A stretch of DNA of 64,000 bases. It comes from Odiellus spinosus (taxonomy: Eukaryota; Arthropoda; Arachnida; Opiliones; Phalangiidae). Location: contig OY987234.1 of the NCBI GenBank assembly GCA_963920705.1, forward strand, positions 21,843,794 to 21,907,793, given 5' to 3'. Numbering within the stretch: the first letter of the stretch is position 1; the number at the start of each line of letters is the position of its first letter. Under the pieces are notes generated by a model, which searched no databases, had not been told where the DNA came from, and saw nothing but the letters and a program-made list of their open reading frames with translations. Of this stretch, positions 1 to 12,136 are shown piece after piece. The position numbers and the translations under genes are program-made.

Positions 1-1630
1 AGATGGAACTTATTTGTACAAAGATTTCTCTAGTTGATTGATTCCCTAGCAAAGATCAAAAAGGCTCCTAAAGCGCTTTTTGTTTTAAAGCTCTCGGATT
101 TTAAGTAGTTGCGAGGTTATTGTTTTAAGTTGGGTACGTTTATTAGGGTTGGTACCCGTATTTATTACCACTAATACAGCGCCATCTGGTGATCTTTCCA
201 CGGTTCTAGCAGCAATCTAGTTTAGAAATTTTACGAAATCGTTTGTTGCCAAATTCGCAACACGAGTAATTGTTTAGAAGCTAATTCTCACGTCACAACC
301 AGAGTAAATGAACCCTGGTTTTGAGGGACTCTTACGTAGAAAGAATCCGTGGGTTAGTTCGCCTCATTAGAAGCTATTTGATTCGTTACCAATTTTGATT
401 GGATCTTCTTGTAGAGAAAGGAAAAACACTACGAAATTTAAAGTTATATTTTCAATACTGAAAAAGTTTCAGTCTTAGCTGCGATTTATTTATTATTTAC
501 CCTTAACCATGAAGCTAAAAATATAAGTATTTGGCAAAGTCATGGATTTGTGAATAAAAATGAATGATACAATTGAAAGATATTGTTAATCCTAATGATC
601 TAATCTTGTTCCGCTAGTTAGGGTGTTTTAATCTGGTCTGTGGATCTTGTTTAATCATATCTGGAAACTGCTAGGGAAATAATTGCTGCCTTTTTTTCTT
701 CTTCTCTTCTCCCGGGCGATTCTTTTTTGTCTTTAAAAAGAATTGTAGATGAAAAGAAAAAGATTGGGAGAAGACCCCACCCCCTTCTTTACCATGTTTC
801 AAATCGATCTTTTGGTTTTTTATTTATTTTTTTTTTTTTTCAAACTTCGGCTTAGGGCGAATTCTGTGGTCAAAATGATAGGTTTTTGATCTTTCATCTT
901 TGCTCTCGTTTCATGGGAATTTTATTTTATTATTTCAGTCTTTTATTCCTTTTTTCCCCTTAAATTGGCGAGGAACCATTTTTCGGTAAACCAATGGTAA
1001 ATTTATAAGATCGATTTACGAGTCTTAAATTGAAACACTAGCCTCTTTTTTTTTTTTTTCAAATCGATTGTATTTTTCGAATTCTATTTCGTCGTTATTT
1101 GATTTCTAAGAAGTTGAGAAGTTATTCAAGAATATAAGTTAGTTTAATCGCGACAACGTCACTTGACACTAAAATGAAGAACTGAAAATGGTCTCTCATC
1201 CTTTTTTTAGTGGTCTTAAGTGACCGTGAGATTAATTTGGTTATAGGATTTTGTATTTTGGAAACCATAATAATATTTGGAATTTTGTGGTTAAAATATC
1301 TTGTTTCATATTATATTCTGAAGATTTTAAATCCCAATTATCTTAATTGCAATTTAAAATGCTCAAGTTATAGTTACATTAACTTTGAATGTACAATTTA
1401 TTCTGATCAACGTCTGCTAGAAATTAAAAATCGCGGATAGCCCATTTAATAATTGTTTTTTTAAATTATGAAAATTAATAAATTGGATAATTGTACCATA
1501 GCTCCAACATCTTCAGTAATCCCCCTTTGAACCCCTAATTTTTTTATATATTTATAATCGCCCTTTGACCTTAAAAAATATATATAGATTGCATTCTTGT
1601 TTAAATTTTAATTTACGAATTTATTTACAG
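1..1630. other. Intron (upstream part) of agrin-like gene
   Basis: No coding exon is recognisable here. The sequence is AT-rich with T and A homopolymer runs. It ends in a pyrimidine-rich tract and AG at 1629-1630, directly before the first agrin exon, so it is read as the 3' part of an intron whose 5' end lies left of the window. The short open frame at 1210-1440 looks like AT-rich noise. Confidence 0.7.
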
Positions 1631-4600
1631 GTACAACTTGGGTAGCGGCGCGGTAACATTACGATCTCCTCAGAAATTGCAAGTTGGTAAATACCATCGT
1701 TTGGTGGCAAAGAGATATCTTCGAGACGGTCTTCTAAGTCTAGACGACAAGGAAGACGTGTCCGGTAGAAGTCAAGGCATGTTAAAGTCTTTGAACCTGG
1801 AAGAGAATTTGTACATTGGCGCTGTGCCAACCAATAACAACGGCGTCTTCGAAAACATCGGAGTCAGTAGTGGTTTCATTGGATGCATTCGAAGACTTCG
1901 AATCGGACATAAAGAAATTGACCTTCGTTATCCGATGTCCAAGGATATCATTCAAGGAAATCAAATCGGTGAGAAATGAAAAACATTTACATGTAGTTCT
2001 CCCCTATATTTTAATATCAGTGACAGTATCACTTTAATATCAAATAATCTCATAAATAACTTGTTTTCAGCGGAATGCACGCGAAATCCTTGTAGTAGTC
2101 TTCCTTGTATGAACAGCGCAACTTGTCTTCCAACGAGCGTACAATCTTTTACTTGCATTTGCCCGGAAGGTTTTACCGGTAAGAGATTTTTCCCAAACTC
2201 TAACCGAAACAAAATTTATAGTATGAACCTCCGGGTTTTAAAATTAAACCCACTACCTGAAATATTACGGACCATTAATTTAAGATTTATATTTTGTGTG
2301 TTTACCGTAAGGCGATGCTTGCGAGTTGAAAGAGGAAATAGGATGTAAAGGGGATTGTGATAAGATGTTGCCTTGCAAGAATTCGACACGCCAGGATGGA
2401 AAGCCTTGTCCTGAACGTAAGTTTTCAAATATTTTATCAAAAAAAGGTACATATGGTACAAAAATTGGTTCCATGTCATTATATTGAACACGAATTAAAT
2501 CATAAAATACTGTAAAAGCTTAAATTGTCAAATTTGAGATATCCATACTCATAAACCAACTTCAAGGAGCTACGGGCATTAGGGTTAATGTTATGTAGAA
2601 TTATCAATTTCAACAGATGACATATGTTAATTAAGTTTATATAAACAAATATTAGGCCCCGAAACGATCAAAAATCAGGGAAAAGTCAGGGAATTTGAAA
2701 ATGAACCAAAAAAAGTCAGGGGAATTTTAAGATATTTTAAAAAGTCAGGGGAATTTTAAGATATTTTAAAAAGTCAGGGGAATTTTAAGATATTTTAAAA
2801 AGTCAGGGGAATTTTAAGATATTTTAAAAAGTCAGGGGAATTTTAAGATATTTTAAAAAGTCAGGGTATTTAAAGATATTTTAAAAAGTCAGGGTATTTA
2901 AAGATATTTTAAAAAGTCAGGGTGTTTAAAGATATTTTAAAAAGTCAGGGGATTTAAAGATATTTTAAAAAGTCAGGGGATTTAAAGATATTTTAAAAAG
3001 TCAGGGGAATTTTGAGATATTTTAAAAAGTCAGGGGAATTTTGAGATATTTTAAAAAGTCAGGGTATTTAAAGTCAGGGTATTTAAAGAAAAGTCGGGAA
3101 GTTTTAAGATATTTTAAAAAGTCAGGGAATTTTAAGATCTTTCAAGAAGCCAGGAAATTCCAATCATTATCCGCGGAAAAGATTCTCAGCTGACGGCGTG
3201 TCAGTTGTATAGATTAGAACAAAGATACGCTTGCAACAAAGTTTGGCGAACGCGATTATATTAAAAATCAAAGATTAAAAATTGGGTAGTATTAGCTAAA
3301 ACGGTCAGGGAAAATCGTTGGAAAAGGTCAGGGAATTTGAATCTTGCGCTTCGATATACTATAGAGAGTTTAATTGGACAATTGTTTTTATTTCTTCAGA
3401 AAGCAAAAGAGGTCTTAAAACGGCGGCCCTGGAAGACGAATTGTACGTCCCGTCATTCGACGGAAACTCGTCGTATTTGAAATTATCCGGTTTAAGCCGG
3501 GTGGGTCAAGCTCTCAGTTTGGAATTGTGGTTTTTGGCCCGCTCTCCGGACGGAGTTTTACTCTATAATGGTCAGTTAAAAGCCAAGAAAGTTTCTTCTC
3601 CTCCTTCCACCGTTGGTCATTCGAAGGGTCGAGCACGATCGCCGGCTGGTGATTTTGTCAGCCTCAATTTGGCCGAAGGATTTCTTCAGTTCCGTTACGA
3701 CCTCGGTAGTGGCTTCGCCAATCTTTCGTGAGTACTTTTTCTTTCTTCTTCAATCTCATCCAATTTTATTTTATTTTTCTATTTATTTTATTTTATTGTT
3801 ATTATTTTACATTGGGAAAACGAATTGCGTGGCAAATACTAGCCTCGCGTTGTAATAATTTTACATTTTTACGAAGTGTTTGGGTTTAAAGGGAGACTGA
3901 ACTAAAAATCAAAAACCCTATTTAGTTGATAAAACAGTAAAACAATAAAAAGATCCCTCCACTCAAATATTTATTACTCGCCTTAATTACTTCAAAATTA
4001 AGGTTTAACCCCACTCCCCACCGCCTTCAGGGTGACCAATTTTCCTATCTTTACTATTTTTTTTTTCCTAAATTTTCACCTCCATCCTATTTTCTCCTAT
4101 AATTTAATGTCAATTCCTCTAATCTCCTATATTTCTACTCAAAATCTCTAGTTAAGGGTAAAGTTATAAATCATACTGTCATCTGTGGCTGTATAAGATT
4201 ATTTTAGCTTTACTGTACATTTTCTGGTTAAAATAGTCTGTAAAATTCCATACTATTTAAGCAATTCGATCATATTAATACCATGTTTAAATCGGTGGCG
4301 AGAGTTGTGACGCAATAATGAACACGGTTCCTACTTTTAATTATTTTCCTATTTTATCATATATTTTACACTTATTTCTTCCTATTTTATCCTATATTTT
4401 ACATAAAATTCCTATATTTCGCAAAGAAATTTCCTATATAGGTAGAAAAGGGGACACCACCCAATCCGAATTTAACTTTGGGAAAGTTTTTCGTATTATA
4501 TTAGATGGCGCCACCTTTAGGGGACTTGCTTCTTTTTATTTTAATGGAATAAAAAGGCGAGATTTGATTGGCTCGTATCCCATTCTCTCCTAGTAGGATT

Positions 4601-7600
4601 TAAAATGGTGGTTGACCTCTAAGTTCAAAATTTAAAAGTATTTATTTAAATACCTATTTTTTTAGCGCAAATTAATTATTTAAGAATTTTTTTTGTACTA
4701 AATAACATATTTTATGGTCCAAGAAATCCAAATCTTTCATTCTACCTTTAATATTAAGTTTAGACACGAATGTTTAAAAATGAAATCAGAATTTTTTGTG
4801 GAAACTTCGCTAAAATTTAACATATATCACACGCTTTCCAAAAATACTAGTAGAAATGGAAATAGAGGAAAATAAAGATCTAGAATTCAATTCGCAAAAG
4901 CGTCAATAACTATCGAGTTCAATTTGGGTTCATGGCGAGAATATTTTTAAAAGATTTGAAAGAATCCCTAAAAAAAAAAGAAAGTATCCTAACTTTTGTT
5001 TGGGAATAGAAAAAGGCGTTAAAATAAATTTTATCTCGAACCACTTGGCTTAAATGAGGTTCAACGAATTCTTTAAGAGAGTTCCGAAGTTGCCTTATCA
5101 ATCCTAATAAAGCTACAAATTCAACTTAACAACACGTCTTTAGATTATAGCGCATTTTAGTACGGCTCAATGGCAGGGATATGTATATATATGTTGGCAT
5201 AAGTCTATTAACTCTTCACCCGTAAGTTTGAGTTCTCCATCGAGCCAAGAAGGATCAGATAAGGAGAGGAAAAGTGGGGCTGCGTTGAGTTAGAGAGAGA
5301 AGAGCCAACCTCCCACTCGGGTGGAAAGGGGGATAGGAAATTCTCGAGGTAAACTGTTGTCACGTGTTCGCTAGCTAGCGCGTCTCATAAAGGATTCGTT
5401 TTACCCACGTGACAACAATTTACCACGAAGCATCTCTACCCCCGTCTGTCCCCCGTTCTCCAAGAGTGGGAGTTTAGGCCGACGCAGTAGGAGCCGCGCC
5501 GTTCCCACTTTTCCTCTCCTTATCTGATCCTTCTTGATCGAGCCCTTCGTATTCAGCACTCTAATTTCAAGCCCCACGCCACCTCGCGGAAAAACCCAGT
5601 TAATTCTCTCTACCCCCTACCCTATCTCATTTCTCTTGACAGGAAACTGTCCCAGCATGCATTGGGAGTTTCAAGCTACCACCACTAGATGGGTTTGAGT
5701 CGCGAGATTGACCAATCATTAGCTTAACGATAAAAGCTTACGGGTCAAATTAATAGGCTTATGATATTAGTTAACAATAATTTCTAAGGTTTTTTTTACT
5801 ATCGATGATAAAATTATTAAGTTTATCGTATCTAATCACAAATAAAAGTCTGAATATTTAAATTTTGTTAATTACACACGCTTTCGTACAAAAGTGATAA
5901 TGTCAGAGTTACGTAAGTTAAGATTAAGTAATAACAAGAACCAATTTATTTACTGAGAATGTTTGTCCTAATTTTTGGACAGTATTTCTTCTCCTTACAC
6001 GAATTTAACTGACTTTAAACTTTAATTAATTATAATAAAAGGATTAAAATTTAGTTTTAATCGAAGTTTTAATTTGGGAGATATTATTGTCCGTAAATTG
6101 GTTCTTGGTAATGATTAAAAAAAGTCTGTTAAAAATATAAAAATAAAAATAAAATGTACAACCCAAGGTCGAGGGAACCTGTAGAAATGAATAAATGGCA
6201 CAAAGTGAAAGCTACCAGACAAAAACGGCACGGCACCCTCATAGTTGATGACCAGGACATCGTTTTAGGCGAATCCAAGGTCAGTTTATTACCATATTAA
6301 AGACTTGAGCCAAAATAATAAGATTATATACGAAACATTATCATAATAGGCGCCAATGAACGAGCTGAATTTAGGTCTTCCATTGTACTTGGGCGGCGTT
6401 CCCGATTGGGCTGAAGTCAATAAAGACTCCGGGGTAGTTAAGAGTCTGGACGGTGCCATTCAAAGGCTGGTCATCAACGGCGAAGTGACTGACAACTTGC
6501 TCAAATCCGCGGTTGCCTCCCGGAATATTCGACGTTACGAAGGGGACCATCCTTGTAGGATCAATCCTTGCTTGAACGGAGGTACTTGCGTTCCTCAGTT
6601 AGAAAACCACGTATGCAAGTGCCATCCACATTTCATGGGGCCTTTTTGCGAATTAGGTAAGTTCCAAGCGCTGATAAGTCCAAGTCAGTGAACCTTATTT
6701 AATCCGGGACTTCCCTAAATATTAATATTTAAAAAGGTATGGGCGAAATGTTAGGAGACAGGCCTGTCAAGTTCGATGGAAAGACCTTCTTCAACTTGCC
6801 CAATAAGATAACTCACAAGTAAGAAAGATTTTTCAACATAATTCTCTGTAGTTAATGTTAGAAAATGGTCCAATTATACCTCGCTGGGTCCGTCAACCGC
6901 GATACCAGAAGTAGATGAAACCCTCCTTTGAAGTCTACTACTCTAATGTTCGATATAGCGCTCCTCTCTGTATGGGTAAAATTCCCAATTTTACGAGGTC
7001 GGAGAGGTCCTACTTCATACCCCCTGTCTACGGAAAATTGGAAATTCTCTCTCTCCACAAAACGACGACGTTTTTTTTTTTGACGAACTCCGAGGCTGCT
7101 AGAGATATTCGCTCGACGAAATCCCGCTCCGAAAATATCTACCGTTTGGAGGCGTACGAATCGCGCTTTTTGAAACTAACCCATTCAGAGAGGGGTAGAC
7201 AAGACCCGCGAGTAATAGACTTCAAAGGAGGGTTTCATCGGCTTCTGACGATACTAACATTGAAATTAAGTCTTCGATGGAAGTTTTGCGCGGAATGTTT
7301 TCATCCATAAAAAAATCAATTGGATTTCATTCCCACTTTAAATAGTTTGACCATTTTTTAGCATTGTATTTTCTACATTTATTTAGGCTTTGGCTATTAA
7401 AAAAGGGTTTTTTACCTAATAATGCATGTTTTTCTTCGAAAATAACTGATTTTTAAATGAGTTTGATTATTATAACTTGACTAACTCTAAGGTTTGTGCA
7501 TGGCTGTATAATTGCAGAATGGGAGCTAGCGCGAATGTAGACTTGGCTAAAGAAAAATGGTAGGTTTTTTTGCAGGCTTGTAGCGCCTGGCTTTCTTAAC

Positions 7601-9019
7601 TTAACATAATTCCTTCTAAGCTTCCAATTTATATTAATATTGTAATCATAAATTAAATAGAAAATTTGGAATTTAACTTTGAGTTAAGTTTTAGAATTTC
7701 CAAATATGTAAATAAATCTAAACCTACAGTTGATTCTAACGCGTTTTACCACGTGATAAGGTAACTTTCGCGCAGTCTTTCTAGTGAAAGTTCTTTATCC
7801 AGAAGGACTAGCCTTTCATTTGCAACTTATTTTTATTTTTTATTTCTAGAAACAATATCTAGGTAATCAAGCGAAAAATGTATCTATATATAATCTACAA
7901 ATTTGCTAAACTATTAATGGGATAGTTAGTTATATTTCCCTTGTAAAGCATATATGTTGAGATTCTCAAAGTGTAACATACACTTAATAATAATAATATA
8001 TCCCTTTTAGTATAATTAAATTTAATTAAAGGCGTTGCTATTTAATTTATTATTTACTGAAACAAATTAATTTATAAGTTAATCACAATCGTCATCTTTG
8101 TCACCTAACCTTTACTAAATCATTTATAGATAAGATTGATACATCCTAAAAACAGATGATTCTAACATTATATTTTTGGGGAAATGGTTTTAAAGGGTAG
8201 AGGGTCAGAAAGAGAACCGGATATCCGTTCGTTTCCGGACTATGCACGCCCAAGGACTCCTACTGTGGATCAATAAAGGAGCCACCATTCGAGGAGATTA
8301 TCTTGGGCTAGCCATCAACGATGGATACGTCGAGCTTAGCTTCAATCTGGGGCGACAAAGAGAGGTTACCAAAGTCAGAGGCGTCAGAAAAGTCAATGAC
8401 GGAAAATGGCATACTGCCTTAGTTCACAGGTTTGTGGTGTAATCCCTTTTTTTTCAAAGATAGCCGTATTTTAATTTACTTGAACATAAGTGGTGTAGCT
8501 ATTTCTATGGGCTTGACCATCTTGTTACGATTAATGCGCCGTATTTTTCTAAATAGAAACAAACGTCTGGGTATTTTAACTGTCGATGATACGTCATCAG
8601 TGAGTATGACATCAGAACAGGGTGCTACGGAGCTAAATACGGACGGTATCTTTTGGATTGGTGAGTTCAATTGTAAACTTTTAATATTTACTTCTCTACG
8701 CGTGTGGACTTTTAGAATTTTATTTCAATTTCCAATTTTAAACTAATTAGTAGTTAGAAATAATAGATTAGTAGAATTAGATCAGAATTATGGAATGAAA
8801 TTGGATGAAAATTAAAAATGTCTGATGTTTAATTCGGGTGAATATTTCTTTTTCGTTCATTAAGGCGGTTCACCCGTTCTCCCTACTGGTCTTCCACTCG
8901 CTTATTACCAAGGTTTTGTCGGTTGCGTTGACCGATTGTACTTGGACGGTGACCCAGTCAATCTCCTATTAGCGGCCAATGGTCATCGTCACAAAGTTAG
9001 ATTTTGCGGCGATTCTTGA
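1631..9019 (+). CDS. AGRN-like: Agrin-like heparan sulfate proteoglycan, C-terminal part (5' end outside window)
   Basis: Eleven exons joined in phase: 1631-1968, 2071-2178, 2312-2416, 3400-3727, 6168-6279, 6350-6656, 6737-6818, 7518-7559, 8196-8429, 8557-8660, 8865-9019 (TGA). All introns are GT-AG. They encode the last 637 residues. Order: end of laminin-G domain 1 (1-108, with YNLGSG and GFIGCIRRL), EGF-like (113-149), a short cysteine-rich segment (150-184), LG2 (about 190-395, ending in DGAIQRLVINGEV), EGF-like (398-433), LG3 (about 440-637, with DYLGLAINDGYVELSFNLG, ATELNTDGIFWIG and GFVGCVDRL). This order and LG3 motifs such as ATELNTDG match agrin better than perlecan. Agrin is a secreted basement-membrane proteoglycan; vertebrate agrin LG3 binds LRP4 and LG1-2 bind dystroglycan. 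LG2 carries an extra loop of about 20 residues after LLYNGQ. A possible poly(A) signal AATAAA lies at 9124. N-terminal follistatin-like and SEA regions would lie to the left. Confidence 0.88.
2655..3345. repeat. GTCAGGG minisatellite (about 28-29 bp units) in agrin intron
   Basis: About sixteen tandem units of the form AAAAAGTCAGGGGAATTTT followed by AAGATATTTT run from about 2690 to 3146. Shortened variants GTCAGGGTATTTAAAG occur in the middle. Flanking single copies of TCAGGGAA and GGTCAGGGAA at 2675 and 3305-3340 suggest that the array expanded inside an older interspersed element. It ends about 50 bp before the LG2 exon at 3400. Confidence 0.9.
5246..5536. mobile_element. MITE family B, copy 1 (7-bp TSD)
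   Basis: A 291-bp palindromic element with terminal inverted repeats starting CAAGAAGGATCAGATAAGG and ending in the complement. The flanks carry a perfect 7-bp target duplication ATCGAGC (5239-5245 and 5537-5543). It has no coding capacity. The centre contains CACGTG and GCTAGCTAGC palindromes. It lies in the agrin intron between 3727 and 6168. A second copy in opposite orientation lies at 10289-10580. Confidence 0.9.
6906..7247. mobile_element. MITE family C, copy 1, in agrin intron
   Basis: A 342-bp non-coding element with ends CAGAAG and CTTCTG and long inverted repeats containing GATGAAACCCTCCTTTGAAG. It is flanked by GCGATAC (6899-6905) and ACGATAC (7248-7254), a 7-bp duplication with one change. 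The open frames across it are not genes. It sits in the intron between the exons ending at 6818 and starting at 7518, and it was carried along in the inverted duplication at 11318-12136. Confidence 0.92.
7518..7559 (+). other. Symmetric 42-nt microexon at the agrin z-site position
   Basis: AG at 7516-7517 and donor GTAGGT at 7560 bound a 42-nt exon that is phase 2 on both sides. Including it adds MGASANVDLAKEK plus a junction residue. Skipping it joins ITHK to VEGQKENR in frame. The skipped form aligns to the vertebrate z0 form without a gap: 11 residues lie between NKI and ISVRFRT here, and 11 between LNAV and FELSLRT in human agrin. The exon therefore looks like a 14-residue insert where vertebrates splice the 8- and 11-residue z exons. 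Exon boundaries are seen; regulated skipping is inferred. Confidence 0.7.
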
Positions 9020-10288
9020 CCGTAAAATCCTCTCCCCAATTACTCCCCACAAAAAAAAATGCAAAAACCAAACCCGAACGAGCACTCCCCTTAAAGACGC
9101 GAACATATTCTAAAAAAAAAAAAAATAAAAAAAAACTTAAAAAAATATTATAAAAATATCAAAAAATCAGGAAAAATTCAAACTCCTTTTTAAAACATGA
9201 AACAAACGCGTTTAATCAGCGAATAAGAGGCGATTTTTTGACGTCAATCGCATTTCTAAACAAAGTTGTGTGGTGCGCGTGCGTTAAAAAACATTTCCCG
9301 CGTTTTTTCCCGACTTTTTTTTCCCGCGTTTTTCTCGCGCGTTTTCTTTTCACGCGTTAAAAGTGATCACGTGAGATGAGAATGAGATAAAAAACCTTCC
9401 GCCCATGTTTCACCAAATGAATTTTTGCGAAAGTTTCAAAGTGACACGCGCGAAACAAAAAAAAAATCTCGAAATCCGAGTTGTGGTTCCTGGTACATAA
9501 ATTTAAAACATAATTTTAGCGAACGCGTTTCGAGAAAGAAAATGAAAATGACGTTAAATCTCTATAAAAAAATATATATATATAAAGATTTAACGATTGT
9601 AAATGCTAAATATATTTAAAACTCTTTTTTGTTTAGTTTTTGGATAAAATTGAACAAAATATTTAAAATTTCGCGAAGAGTGTGAGAAAGACAAATATTA
9701 TAATGATGAATTATGCCTTATTATTCGACAAAACTAAAACGATGTTAGAAATTTTTTTGTAAAGAAAATAATACAAATAATGAAAAAAAAAAAAAAAAAT
9801 ACTGAAAAAATACGAAACCAAAAATTAAAAATAATTAATATAAATGTTGAAATAAGTAAAAATTTAACGAAGAAAACAATTTACAAGTAAAAAAAAAAAA
9901 AAAAAAGTGTGCTTCCAAGATGTTAAAATTTCTATTATATAATGTTTAAACAAAATGAAATTTCATCGAATTGTTTTTACCGTTAATCTAGGGGCGGGGA
10001 TGGAAGTGAGAATCAAATTTTTAACTAATTAAGTATGGAAGAAATTGTTACGATTTTATATCTTCTATTTAACGTTGAAAATTAATTATTTCTGGTTTGA
10101 TTTTAAAGTACTAAATTTAAGGCTCAAAACATTTAAATTTCACAAAGTAATACCAGATTTTAGTAAGTTTGCAAAGTTATTGTTTAGCTTCATTGAATAA
10201 TAAGACCAAAAATAATTAAATAGATTGAAACCTAATCATGCGTTGGATTCTAAGCCTAATTTCATAGGTCTGAATATATTATCTAAGG
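9020..10288. other. Agrin 3' UTR and AT-rich flank
   Basis: No further coding exon is seen. The stretch has long A runs (9100-9180, 9780-9800, 9890-9905), AATAAA at 9124 and a CG-rich patch at 9270-9370 with several CCCGCG and CGCGTT words. A perfect TGACGTCA lies at 9239-9246. The transcript end cannot be placed without RNA data. Confidence 0.6.
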
Positions 10289-10580
10289 CAAGAAGGATCA
10301 GATAAGGAGAGGAAAAGTGGGAACGGCGCGGCTCCTACTGCGCCGGCCTAAACTCCCACTCTGGGAGAACGGGGGACAGACGGGGGTAGAGATGCTTCGT
10401 GGTAAATTGTTGTCACGTGGGTAAAACGAATCCTTTATGAGACGCGCTAGCTAGCGACCACGTGACAACAGTTTACCTCGAGAATTTCCTATCCCCCCTT
10501 TCCAACCGAGTGGGAGGTTGGATCTTCTCTCTCTAACTCAACGCAGCCCCACTTTTCCTCTCCTTATCTGATCCTTCTTG
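10289..10580. mobile_element. MITE family B, copy 2 (7-bp TSD)
   Basis: A 292-bp copy of the element at 5246-5536 in reverse orientation. It has the same CAAGAAGGATC termini and a perfect 7-bp target duplication TCTAAGG at 10282-10288 and 10581-10587. The two copies differ at only a few positions by eye, so the family was active recently. Confidence 0.92.
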
Positions 10581-11317
10581 TCTAAGGTATAGTATTAGTG
10601 CTAAGCCTTAGTTAATAAACAGAAACTAGTACTAAAGCCTGATGAAACAAGTAGCAATTTTAGGGCTATGAAAATCTAACCAGAAATAACGAATTTTCTC
10701 ATTACATAATTCATTTTAGGGCCCACGCAGACTCTTAAAGTTCTTTGATGATAAGATAGGTATTTTTAAAAAGCCAACCGTCATTTTGCGCGTATATTTA
10801 CGCCCTTTTAAATTATATTGTTTCCTGGGAACCAAAAAAAAGTTATTTTTCTTTATCTATTAAGGTTTTAAAAGATAAACCTCGTCGGATTAGGCTTAAT
10901 GATAATTATGTTGTGAAGTATCCAAGCTAACGCTCTCTAATCTTTACGTTTGTAAAATTCCTCTGGGCCCTAATTTTTCGCCGTTTAAATCTCTTATCAG
11001 TTTCTTTTTACTAAATAACGTAACAACAGAAAGATAACCGTTTTATTTTGCGAAAGAGACTAAAATTATGAGAAAACTTTGTGCCATAATTCTTAGGGGT
11101 TTATCAATTGCAAAAGTTTTTTATGATTTGTGAAAAAAAAAAAAAAAAAATTGAATTTCTGTATAACGAAATATGAAAGCAAAAACATGTTACAAATGAT
11201 TTTTTTTTTCTGAAGCAAAAATGTGGGAAAGAAAATAAATAAAATAAACAAAATGATTTTTTATTAAATAACGCAAATGGCTTTTGAATATTTTTTTAGG
11301 GTTATTTACATACTAAG
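10581..11317. other. AT-rich intergenic DNA, nothing recognised
   Basis: No exon, RNA gene or structured repeat is recognised. A and T homopolymers occur near 11130-11150 and 11200-11215. Confidence 0.6.
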
Positions 11318-12136
11318 AAGCCTAAATTAATGTAGAAAGTACAATGCTTAAAAATGGTCAAACTAGTTAAAGGGAGAATGAAATCTAATAATTGATTTTT
11401 TTTTTTTATGGATGAAAATATTCCACGCAAAACGTCCATCGAAGACTTAATTTCAATGTTAGTATCGCCAGAAGCCGATGAAACCCTCCTTTGAAGTCTA
11501 TTACTCCCGGGTCTTGTCTACCCCTCTCTGTATGGGTTAGTTTCAAAAAGCGCGATTCGTACGCCGCCTAACGGTAGATATTTTCGGAGCGGGATTTCGT
11601 CGAGCGAATATCTCTAGCAGCCTCGGAGTTCGTCAAAAAAAAAAAAAAAAAGTCGTCGTTTTGTGGAGAGAGAGAATTTCCAATTTTCGGTAGACAGGGG
11701 GGTATGAAGTAGGACCCCTCCGATCTCGTAAAATTGTGAATTTTACCCATACAGAGAAGAGCGCTATATCGAACATTAGAGTAGTAGACTTCAAAGGAGG
11801 GTTTCATCGGCTTCTGGTATCGCGGTTGTAGGACCCAGCGAGGCATAATTGGACCATTTTCTAACATTAACTACAGAGAATTATGTTGAAAAATCTTTCT
11901 TACTTGTGAGTTATCTTATTGGGCAAGTTGAAGAAGGTCTTTCCATCGAACTTGACAGGCCTGTCTTCTAACATTTCGCCCATACCTTTTTAAATATTAA
12001 TATTTAGGGAAGTCCCGGATTAAATAAGGTTCACTGACTTCGACTTATCAGCGCTTGGAACTAACCTAATTCGCAAAAAGGCCCCATGAAATGTGGATGG
12101 CACTTGCATACGTGGTTTTCTAACTGAGGAACGCAA
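11318..12136 (-). pseudogene. Inverted partial copy of agrin exons (broken duplicate)
   Basis: This stretch is the reverse complement of about 6586-7390, roughly 95% identical by eye. It contains the exon 6737-6818 (copy at 11904-11985), the 3' 71 nt of exon 6350-6656 (copy at 12066-12136), the intervening introns and the family C MITE with its target duplication. One splice donor has changed from GTAAGT to GTTAGT, and one codon from GGA to GAA. The copy stops at 12136, where the satellite starts. It lacks the rest of the gene and cannot encode a domain. Confidence 0.9.
11469..11816. mobile_element. MITE family C, copy 2 (within the inverted duplicate)
   Basis: 348 bp with CAGAAGCCGATG termini and a perfect 7-bp duplication GTATCGC at 11462-11468 and 11817-11823. 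This duplication is the reverse complement of the GCGATAC beside copy 1, so this copy arose by duplication of the region and not by an independent insertion. Confidence 0.92.

Noticed and set aside
6915..7310. 131-codon open frame inside the agrin gene
   Set aside because: It coincides with the family C MITE, which has terminal inverted repeats and a target duplication. The open frames in the copies at 11568-11867 and 59706-60086 have the same cause.
1631..9019. Perlecan instead of agrin
   Set aside because: Perlecan has a similar LG-EGF tail, but LG3 motifs ATELNTDGIFWIG and DYLGLAINDGYVELSFNLG and the position of the junctions at the y and z sites fit agrin better.
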